Shown here one piece after another: positions 58,194-64,000 of a DNA stretch of 64,000 nt. A program made the position numbers and the translations under genes. A model generated the notes under the pieces. The model worked only from the letters and a program-made list of their open reading frames with translations, was not told the origin of the DNA and did no database searches. This DNA is from Rhizorhabdus sp049889055 (lineage in GTDB: Bacteria > Pseudomonadota > Alphaproteobacteria > Sphingomonadales > Sphingomonadaceae). Every line of letters begins with the position of its first letter. Positions within the stretch are counted from its first letter, which is position 1. The DNA is taken from positions 1 through 64,000 of the forward strand of contig NZ_JBLTWO010000002.1 of assembly GCF_049889055.1 (NCBI RefSeq). The letters run 5' to 3'.

Positions 58194-58889
58194 TCAGGCG
58201 GCGACGGCGCCTTCTTCCGGGTCACGCAGCACATAGCCGCGGCCCCATACGGTCTCGATATAATTCTCGCCACCGCAGGCCAGCGCCAGCTTCTTGCGCA
58301 GCTTGCAGATGAACACGTCGATGATCTTGAGTTCGGGTTCGTCCATGCCGCCATAAAGGTGGTTCAGGAACATTTCCTTGGTCAGCGTGGTGCCCTTGCG
58401 GAGCGAGAGGAGCTCCAGCATCGCATATTCCTTGCCGGTCAGATGGACGCGGGCGCTGTCGACCTCGACCGTCTTCGCGTCGAGATTGACCGCCAGCTTG
58501 CCGGTACGGATGACCGACTGGCTGTGGCCCTTCGAGCGGCGGACGATCGCGTGGATCCGGGCGACCAGTTCTTCGCGGTGGAAGGGCTTGGTGACATAAT
58601 CGTCGGCGCCGAAGCCGAGCGCGCGGACCTTGGAGTCCATCTCGCCGATGCCCGACAGGATCATGACGGGGGTCTGGACCTTGGAACTGCGCAGCTTCTT
58701 CAACACGTCATAGCCGTGCATGTCGGGCAGGTTGAGGTCGAGCGCGATGATGTCATAATCGTACAGCTTGCCGAGATCGAGGCCTTCCTCGCCCAGGTCG
58801 GTGGTGTAGACGTTGAAGCCTTCGGCGCCGAGCATCAGCTCGATGCTCTTGGCGGTGGTGGGATCATCCTCGATCAGCAAAACCCGCAT
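58194..58889 (-). CDS. ctrA: Cell-cycle master response regulator CtrA
   Basis: CtrA controls cell division, flagellar and DNA-methylation genes in alphaproteobacteria and is phosphorylated through CckA-ChpT. The 231-residue protein has a receiver domain with phospho-acceptor Asp51 (IIALDLNLPDMHG) and Lys in YVTKPFHREEL, plus an OmpR-type winged helix (TGKEYAMLELLSL, then IIDVFICKLRKKL). The C-terminus ends in Ala-Ala, as needed for ClpXP proteolysis in Caulobacter. A matching CtrA box lies upstream, pointing to autoregulation. Confidence 0.97.
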   Translation of the reverse strand: MRVLLIEDDPTTAKSIELMLGAEGFNVYTTDLGEEGLDLGKLYDYDIIALDLNLPDMHGYDVLKKLRSSKVQTPVMILSGIGEMDSKVRALGFGADDYVTKPFHREELVARIHAIVRRSKGHSQSVIRTGKLAVNLDAKTVEVDSARVHLTGKEYAMLELLSLRKGTTLTKEMFLNHLYGGMDEPELKIIDVFICKLRKKLALACGGENYIETVWGRGYVLRDPEEGAVAA

Positions 58890-59253
58890 AGGATCCGTTC
58901 CTGTTTACCCGGGGGAGGAGCCCAGCCGCTCCGCGCTGCCCGTCAACCTGTGTTAACCATGCCGTTAATGAAGGTAAAAGGTTAACGCGCTCTTAAAATC
59001 CATCTGCCAATTTTACCTAGGTAAAAAATCCGTGTCTTTCCGAGCGCTTAGTTTGGACGGATTCGTTCGGGTCAGATGTCGGGGCGAGTCGCTTCTGATC
59101 CCGTGATATGGGCCTTGCGTGATTTCCGAGCGCCCCGCCCGCCATTCCGGCAGTCCTTGCGGCATCAACGCTTCGTCGAAAATAGGTGAACATGGACATG
59201 ACCGGCGATGCGCCGGATGACCTCGTCACGACTCGCCGCAGCGTGCAGCGGCG
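58890..59253. other. ctrA upstream regulatory region
   Basis: This 364-bp space has no convincing gene. It holds the CtrA box at 58981-58996, a second TTAA pair at 58953/58965 with a one-base-longer spacer (N8), and two GANTC sites (GATTC 59060-59064, GAGTC 59086-59090), the CcrM methylation sequence used by GcrA. An AT-rich run lies at about 58990-59030. Confidence 0.65.
58981..58996 (-). promoter_or_regulatory. CtrA box upstream of ctrA
   Basis: On the minus strand TTAAGAGCGCGTTAAC matches the CtrA consensus TTAA-N7-TTAAC exactly. It lies 92-107 bp before the ctrA ATG, consistent with autoregulation. Confidence 0.75.
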
Positions 59254-60180
59254 TTAACGGCTGGCCGGTTCGACCCGTTCGACGGCGATCCCTTCGGCCG
59301 ACAGCATCTTCTGCACCGACACCGGTCCCGCCAGATGCCCGGCGCCGACCGCGACGAAGAGCGTGCCCGGCCGATCGAGCCGCTGCTTGAGCCAGGCCGC
59401 CCAATTGGCGTTGCGTTTGCGCAGCAATATCTCGCGCAGATGCGGGGTCAGGTCCTCGTCCTCGTCGAACTGCCTGGCGATGGCCGCTTCGTCGCCCGTG
59501 CTCCACGCCTTGAGCAGCCGGTCATAATCGGCCTTGGCATCGGACTTGCCGGTAGCGAAGCTGGTCAGCATCTCGCGCTGATCGGCCTCGGACAGGGTAG
59601 AGAACATCGCCAGCTGGTCGGCGACCGTCTCCAGTCCTTCGATCTTCTTCGTCGTTGCAGATGCGGGCAGTGTCGACGGCGGGGCGCTGTCGACGGGCGC
59701 GGCCGACGGCGCGGCGAAGGCGCTGGTCAGGCCGTCTTCGACCCCGGCCTCGCGCTGCACGCCCAGATCGCGCATCATCGCGCCCATCAGGACGAAGCAG
59801 GCCTGCCAGGTCGGCATGCGGCTGAGCATTGCGGGATCGATCTTCGCCTTGACCAGCAGCGCCTCGAACGCCGGCCGCGCCTCGGGCGCGACGCGCTCGA
59901 CAATCGGCGGCAGGCTGCCGTCCGGCGGCGGGAACAACGAGGCCATGGCGCGGGGGTCCTTGTCGACCAGCGTCTCGATCACCAGCGTGTCCGACGATTC
60001 CATCGCCTTGCGAATGCGCTCGTCCTCCCAGACGTAGCCGGGCGGCAGCGCGTGGATCGTCCCGAACAGATAGATGGTCGTGTCGGCGTCGCCGAACTTC
60101 CACAGGGCGGGGGCGGCCGCGGCCGGCGACGCAATGAGCAGGGCGAGGAGGGCCGAGACGGCGCGTCGAAACAGCTTCAT
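59254..60180 (-). CDS. TraB/GumN-family secreted protein
   Basis: The 308-residue protein has a signal peptide (LLALLIASPAAAAPA) and the TraB/GumN core: LWKFGDADTTIYLFGTIHALP near residue 30, SDTLVIETLV, and the paired C-terminal RNANWAAWL and FVAVGAGHLAG motifs, whose GxxH and Glu residues resemble a metalloprotease centre. A low-complexity Pro/Ala/Ser insertion sits near residue 155. Function is unknown; some relatives (TIKI, PrgY) cleave or sequester peptides. Confidence 0.9.
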   Translation of the reverse strand: MKLFRRAVSALLALLIASPAAAAPALWKFGDADTTIYLFGTIHALPPGYVWEDERIRKAMESSDTLVIETLVDKDPRAMASLFPPPDGSLPPIVERVAPEARPAFEALLVKAKIDPAMLSRMPTWQACFVLMGAMMRDLGVQREAGVEDGLTSAFAAPSAAPVDSAPPSTLPASATTKKIEGLETVADQLAMFSTLSEADQREMLTSFATGKSDAKADYDRLLKAWSTGDEAAIARQFDEDEDLTPHLREILLRKRNANWAAWLKQRLDRPGTLFVAVGAGHLAGPVSVQKMLSAEGIAVERVEPASR

Positions 60181-60307
60181 TCACTCCATGTAGAAAGAGC
60201 CAGGCGCAATTACGAGGGCCGCGCGTGCAAGGCCGTTTTCCTTGACCCGCAAGGCCCCCTGACGCAAAGGGCGCGGCAAGTTCAATCCCGCCCGAAGGAC
60301 CTTCGTC

Positions 60308-61183
60308 TTGGCGACCAAGCCGCTCTCGTTCCAGCGCCTGATCCTGACGCTCCACGACTATTGGAGCGAGCAGGGCTGCGTGATCCTGCAGCCTTATGAC
60401 ATGGAGATGGGCGCGGGCACCTTTCACCCGGCGACCACGCTCCGCGCGCTGGGTCCGCAGCACTGGAAGGCGGCCTATGTCCAGCCGTCGCGCCGCCCGA
60501 CCGATGGCCGCTATGGCGAGAACCCGAACCGGCTCGGCCATTATTATCAATATCAGGTGATCCTGAAGCCGAGCCCGCCCAATCTGCAGGAGCTCTATCT
60601 CGGCAGCCTCGAGCGGATCGGTATCGACCCGCTGGCGCACGACATCCGTTTCGTCGAGGACGATTGGGAAAGCCCGACGCTGGGCGCCTGGGGCCTCGGC
60701 TGGGAAGTCTGGTGCGACGGCATGGAGGTGACCCAGTTCACCTATTTCCAGCAGGTCGGCGGCTTCGACTGCAAGCCGGTGGCCGGCGAGCTGACCTACG
60801 GGCTCGAACGGCTGGCGATGTACATCCAGGGCGTCGACCGGGTGTACGACCTCGCTTTCAACGACGACGGCGTCACCTATGGCGACGTCTTCCTCGAAAA
60901 TGAGCGCCAGTTCAGCGCCTATAATTTCGAGGCGGCGAACACCGAGACGCTGTTCCGCCAATTCACCCAGGCCGCCGACGAATGCCGCGCGCTGCTCGAC
61001 CGCGAAAAGCCGCTGCCGCTGCCCGCCTATGACCAGGCGATCAAGGCGAGCCACATCTTCAACACGTTGCAGGCGCGCGGGGTGATCTCGGTCGCCGAAC
61101 GCCAGGCCTATATCGGCCGCGTCCGCGACCTGGCGAAGGGCGCCTGCGCCGCCTGGATGGCGCATAACGGGTGGGAGGCATGA
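60308..61183 (+). CDS. glyQ: Glycyl-tRNA synthetase alpha subunit
   Basis: GlyQ is the catalytic half of the alpha2beta2 bacterial glycyl-tRNA synthetase and carries the class II active site: LHDYWSEQGCVILQPYDMEMG near the start, YVQPSRRPTDGRYG (motif 2) and LTYGLERLAMY (motif 3). The 291-residue length is standard. Translation begins at TTG 60308; the conserved N-terminus (ATKPLSFQRLILTL) leaves no room for an alternative ATG. glyS follows after a repeat-filled gap of 319 bp. Confidence 0.97.
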   Translation: MATKPLSFQRLILTLHDYWSEQGCVILQPYDMEMGAGTFHPATTLRALGPQHWKAAYVQPSRRPTDGRYGENPNRLGHYYQYQVILKPSPPNLQELYLGSLERIGIDPLAHDIRFVEDDWESPTLGAWGLGWEVWCDGMEVTQFTYFQQVGGFDCKPVAGELTYGLERLAMYIQGVDRVYDLAFNDDGVTYGDVFLENERQFSAYNFEAANTETLFRQFTQAADECRALLDREKPLPLPAYDQAIKASHIFNTLQARGVISVAERQAYIGRVRDLAKGACAAWMAHNGWEA

Positions 61184-61184
61184 T

Positions 61185-61231
61185 CCTCCCCTCCACCGCT
61201 TCGCGGTCCCCCTCCCCGTGGCCGGGGAGGA
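61185..61231. repeat. Palindromic repeat unit, first copy in glyQ-glyS gap
   Basis: The 47-bp unit (CCTCCCCTCCACCGCTTCGC...GTGGCCGGGGAGGA) starts 2 bp after the glyQ stop. It is nearly identical to the unit at 61453-61496 and inverted relative to the one at 61271-61315. Its ends (CCTCCCC and GGGGAGGA) are themselves complementary. Confidence 0.8.
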
Positions 61232-61270
61232 CCTGTGATGGCGGATATTCTGGCGTGGGTGCGGGCATGA

Positions 61271-61315
61271 TCCTCCCCGGGACGGGGAGGGGGACCGGCG
61301 CAGCCGGTGGAGGGG
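61271..61315. repeat. Palindromic repeat unit, inverted copy in glyQ-glyS gap
   Basis: This copy (TCCTCCCCGGGACGGGGAGG...GGTGGAGGGG) runs opposite to its flanking copies, so the gap can fold into a large stem-loop. The sequence between the copies contains a ten-codon frame beginning at 61238 (MADILAWVRA). Confidence 0.75.
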
Positions 61316-61319
61316 TAGC

Positions 61320-61452
61320 GACGCTCGCCCCTGGCCCGTCGCTTTTTGAAGAGAATGGATATCAGGTGCTGAGAGTGGCTGCTGAGACTCTGGTGAAGAC
61401 GCCGCGTTCGGCGGTGGCGGGCATGAACGCGATGGTGGCGCTGGCGACGGCA
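61320..61452 (+). pseudogene. Possible DUF559-like remnant between repeats
   Basis: The plus-strand frame through here reads LFEENGYQVLRVAAETLVKT and resembles the C-terminal strand-helix of DUF559 endonuclease-like proteins (GYxVLRF...). There is no start codon of its own, and repeat units bound it on both sides. It may be a decayed gene invaded by the repeats; evidence is weak. Confidence 0.25.
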
Positions 61453-61496
61453 CCCCTCCACCGCTTCGCGGTCCCCCTCCCCGTGACCGGGGAGGA
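61453..61496. repeat. Palindromic repeat unit that supplies the glyS ribosome binding site
   Basis: The 3' end of this copy, GGGGAGGA, is followed by GCTGTG and the glyS ATG, so the GGAGG core is at ideal spacing for initiation. The repeat therefore provides the Shine-Dalgarno sequence of an essential gene. Confidence 0.75.
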
Positions 61497-61502
61497 GCTG
61501 TG

Positions 61503-63593
61503 ATGACCGATTTCCTGCTCGAGCTTCTGTCCGAGGAAATTCCGGCGCGGATGCAGGAGAAGGCCTCGGCCGATCTCGCCCGCATGCTGACCGACGAACT
61601 GGGCAAGGCCGGCATCGTTGCCGAAAAGATCACCAGCTATGTGACGCCGCGCCGGCTCGCGCTGATCGCGCACGGCCTGCCGGTCCAGACGGCGGCCTCG
61701 TCCGAAGAGGTCAAAGGCCCCAAGGCCTCCGCGCCGCCGCAGGCGCTCGAAGGCTTCCTCCGCAAGACCGGCCTGACCCGCGAGCAGCTGGTCGAGCGGG
61801 ACGGTGTCCTGTTCGCGGTGATCGAGAAGCCCGGCCGCTCGACGGTCGAGCTGCTGTCGCAGGCGATACCCGCGATCGTCCGCGCCTTTCCCTGGCCGAA
61901 GTCGATGCGCTGGGGTACGGCCTCTTCGTCGACATCTGCGCTGCGATGGGTGCGCCCGCTCCAGGGCATCGTCGCCCTGCTGGGCGAGGCGATCGTCCCG
62001 ATCGAGATCGACGGCATTGTCAGCGGTGCCGCGACCGTCGGCCATCGCTTCCACCATCCGGGCCAGATCACGATCGGCAGCGCCGCCGACTATGTCGAGA
62101 AGCTGCGCGCCTGCCATGTCATCGTCGACCCGGCCGAGCGCCGCGAGATCATCCGCAGCCGCGCCGCTGACCTCGCCGCCGCCGCCGGACTGGTCGTCGT
62201 CGAGGATGAGGGGCTGGTCGCCGAAAATGCCGGCCTGACCGAATGGCCGGTGCCGCTGCTCGGCCATTTCGACCCGGCCTTCCTCGAAGTGCCGCGCGAG
62301 GTGATCCAGCTGACGCTGCGCACCAACCAGAAATATTTCGTGCTGAACGACGCCGAGGGGCGGCTCGCGCCGGCCTTCATCTGCACCGCGAATATCAGCG
62401 CGAAGGATGGCGGCGAGGGCATCGTCGCCGGCAACGGCAAGGTGCTCGCCGCCCGCCTGTCGGATGCGAAGTTCTTCTGGGAGCAGGACCTGAAGGTGCC
62501 GCTCGCCGAGCAGGCGAATAAGCTCGATCAGATCGTGTTTCACGAGAAGCTTGGTACCGTTGCCGACAAGGTTGACCGCGTGGCCAAGCTGGCGCGGTGG
62601 CTGGTCGAGCAGGGTATCGTTGGGGACCGAAGCGCGTCTAACGCGGCCATTGCAGATCAGGCTGAACAGGCGGCGCGTCTCGCCAAGGCAGATCTTGTGA
62701 CCGGGATGGTCGGCGAGTTCCCAGAGCTTCAGGGCATCATCGGCGGCTATTACGCCCGCGCGGAAGGCCTGCCCGACGCCGTCGCCGACGCGATTCGCGA
62801 CCACTACAAGCCGGTTGGACAAGGCGATGAAATCCCCACTGCGCCCGTTACGGTCGCGGTGAGCCTGGCAGACAAGCTGGATAGTCTGACTCGATTTTTC
62901 TTGATTAACGAGGGGCCTACCGGCTCCAGAGACCCTTTCGCACTGCGCCGAGCTGCTCTGGGGGTTATTGGCCTGATCCTTAAAAATCAGCTGAGGTTTC
63001 GACTAGAGAGTGCTTTGCTAACAAGTGTCGAAGACGATCTTGATGACTTTAGTAGCGTTTTTTCGGGCCGCATCGAGGAGAAGGTCGGGGAGTTCTTCGC
63101 CGACCGCCTGAAAGTCCAGCAGCGCGAGGCCGGCATCCGCCACGACCTGATCGACGCGGTATTCGCGCTGGGTGGGGAGGACGATCTCGTCCGCCTGCTG
63201 GCGCGGGTCGAGGCGCTGCAGGCGTTCGTCGCGACCGAAGATGGCGCGAACCTGCTTGCCGGTTACAAGCGTGCCGCGAACATCCTCAAGAAGGAAGGCG
63301 GCGTCCCGGCGGGTGCGACAGCGACCCCCGACTATGCACCGGAGCCGGCCGAACAGGCGCTGATCGACGCGCTGGATGCGGCCGAGCCGCGCGCGGCGGC
63401 CGCTGTCGAGGCTGAGGATTTCGGTGCCGCCATGTCGGCATTGGCGTCGCTGCGCGGGCCGATCGACGCCTTTTTCGAGGCGGTGATCGTCAATGATCCT
63501 ATCGAGGCCAAAAGAAACACTCGTCTGGCCTTGCTTGAAAAAATCCGTGCTGCGGTGCACAACGTCGCGGACTTTTCGAAAATCGAAGCCTGA
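61503..63593 (+). CDS. glyS: Glycyl-tRNA synthetase beta subunit
   Basis: GlyS binds tRNA-Gly and is needed for charging with GlyQ. The 696-residue protein has the expected start (DFLLELLSEEIPARMQ), the KGPKASAPP segment near residue 75, LRTNQKYFVLND (about 280), an HD-like domain with VEQGIVGD and GMVGEFPELQGIIGGYYA, and a C-terminal anticodon-binding helical domain. The ATG at 61503 follows GGAGGAGCTGTG. Codon use from about 62530 to 63070 departs from the rest (TTA, CTA, AGA, AGT, TTT codons), suggesting a recombined patch. Confidence 0.97.
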   Translation: MTDFLLELLSEEIPARMQEKASADLARMLTDELGKAGIVAEKITSYVTPRRLALIAHGLPVQTAASSEEVKGPKASAPPQALEGFLRKTGLTREQLVERDGVLFAVIEKPGRSTVELLSQAIPAIVRAFPWPKSMRWGTASSSTSALRWVRPLQGIVALLGEAIVPIEIDGIVSGAATVGHRFHHPGQITIGSAADYVEKLRACHVIVDPAERREIIRSRAADLAAAAGLVVVEDEGLVAENAGLTEWPVPLLGHFDPAFLEVPREVIQLTLRTNQKYFVLNDAEGRLAPAFICTANISAKDGGEGIVAGNGKVLAARLSDAKFFWEQDLKVPLAEQANKLDQIVFHEKLGTVADKVDRVAKLARWLVEQGIVGDRSASNAAIADQAEQAARLAKADLVTGMVGEFPELQGIIGGYYARAEGLPDAVADAIRDHYKPVGQGDEIPTAPVTVAVSLADKLDSLTRFFLINEGPTGSRDPFALRRAALGVIGLILKNQLRFRLESALLTSVEDDLDDFSSVFSGRIEEKVGEFFADRLKVQQREAGIRHDLIDAVFALGGEDDLVRLLARVEALQAFVATEDGANLLAGYKRAANILKKEGGVPAGATATPDYAPEPAEQALIDALDAAEPRAAAAVEAEDFGAAMSALASLRGPIDAFFEAVIVNDPIEAKRNTRLALLEKIRAAVHNVADFSKIEA

Positions 63594-63652
63594 GTCGATT
63601 GCCGCGCCTCCCGCACAAGGAGGTGGGTCGTGATAGGGAAAGTGACGACTAT

Positions 63653-64000
63653 ATGACCACGCAGTACGTGTATCGTTTCGGTGGCGGCGTCTCCGACGGG
63701 GGGAAGGGCGACAAGAATCTGCTGGGCGGCAAGGGTGCGAACCTTGCTGAAATGGCTTCGATCGGCCTTCCGGTTCCGCCCGGCTTCACCATTTCGACCG
63801 AGATGTGCCGTCGCTTCTATGAGGAGGGCGAGCGCTTTCCCGACAGCCTGAAGGCCGAGGTCGCCAACGGCATCGCCCATATCGAGGCGATCACGAACAA
63901 GAAGTTCGGCGTCGCCGCCGACCCGTTGCTGGTCTCGATCCGCTCGGGCGCGCGCGTCTCGATGCCGGGCATGATGGACACCGTCCTCAACCTGGGCCTC
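63653..64000 (+). CDS. ppdK: Pyruvate, phosphate dikinase, N-terminal fragment
   Basis: Only the first 116 codons are inside the window; the gene runs off the right edge. The translation (QYVYRFGGG, then LLGGKGANLAEMASIGLPVP and PGFTISTEMC) is the nucleotide-binding N-terminus of PpdK, which interconverts pyruvate + ATP + Pi and phosphoenolpyruvate + AMP + PPi. IRSGARVSMPGMMDTVLNLG confirms PpdK rather than PEP synthase. The ATG at 63653 is the only reasonable start; in-frame stops close the nearby GTG alternatives. Confidence 0.96.
   Translation, partial: MTTQYVYRFGGGVSDGGKGDKNLLGGKGANLAEMASIGLPVPPGFTISTEMCRRFYEEGERFPDSLKAEVANGIAHIEAITNKKFGVAADPLLVSIRSGARVSMPGMMDTVLNLGL

Noticed and set aside
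1..64000. CRISPR array, rRNA operon, insertion sequence or prophage
   Set aside because: No regularly spaced identical repeats, no rRNA-like sequence, no transposase or integrase frame and no phage structural genes were seen; the S24 repressor stands alone.

Overview
The window is a high-GC chromosome segment of an alphaproteobacterium, most likely a member of the Sphingomonadaceae (Sphingomonas/Rhizorhabdus-like). The evidence is the near-continuous GC-rich codon use, a CtrA cell-cycle regulator with a matching CtrA box, an F1-ATPase zeta inhibitor (DUF1476), a fused ThiS-ThiG, exosortase-A-associated glycan genes and an EcfG-type general-stress promoter. No species is claimed. Most of the window is ordinary core genome: biotin carboxylase/BCCP/AroQ, thiazole synthesis, leucine biosynthesis, NAD synthesis, the monothiol glutaredoxin-BolA pair, glnB-glnA, map, ctrA, glyQ-glyS and the start of ppdK.

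Layout. 1-4.3 kb: an Hsp70 fragment, an ArsC-like reductase, an ACT protein, accC-accB-aroQ on the minus strand, and thiSG on the plus strand. 4.3-10.8 kb: a more variable stretch with a TonB-C-like secreted protein, an RTX repeat protein, a GAF-PAS-GGDEF cyclase, an ABM-domain protein and a serine hydrolase. 10.9-22 kb: leuC-(metallo-beta-lactamase)-leuD, DUF1476-bolA-grxD-glycerophosphodiesterase, a stress-type PfpI protein, nadA-nadC, RNase T2, and rlmE-gppA. 22.08 kb: tRNA-Gln(CUG), followed at once by a defence module at 22.25-29.55 kb in the order hsdR-hsdS-darT-darG-hsdM. 29.7-39.8 kb: small hypothetical genes, an M19 dipeptidase, an MscS channel, an exosortase-A-type O-ligase and glycosyltransferase, a Pro/Ala-rich membrane protein, and an S24 (LexA/CI-like) repressor divergent from two small genes with an SOS-type box between them. 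39.9-46.1 kb: tamA-tamB. 46.1-52.5 kb: an MFS pump, glnA and glnB, map, a CinA-like protein and a second MFS pump. 52.7-58.1 kb: a lipid-modification-type cluster (DUF2177, GFA, Cfa-like methyltransferase, DUF1295, FAD amine-oxidase-like protein, DUF1365, GreA-like). 58.2-64 kb: ctrA, a TraB/GumN protein, glyQ-glyS separated by palindromic repeats, and the 5' part of ppdK.

The most notable system is the defence module. A complete type I restriction-modification system carries a DarT/DarG DNA-ADP-ribosylation toxin-antitoxin pair inside its operon, between the specificity and methylase genes, tightly packed and next to a tRNA gene. The inferred logic is two layers: restriction first, and DarT-mediated blocking of DNA replication if restriction fails, with DarG neutralising DarT in healthy cells. 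Secondary points of interest are a GTTC-N7-GTTC SOS box beside the S24 repressor, a cluster of TGTCCCG half-sites near 39.4 kb, an EcfG promoter before pfpI, a probably leaderless leuC, a repeat that supplies the glyS ribosome binding site, and a patch of foreign-looking codon use inside glyS.
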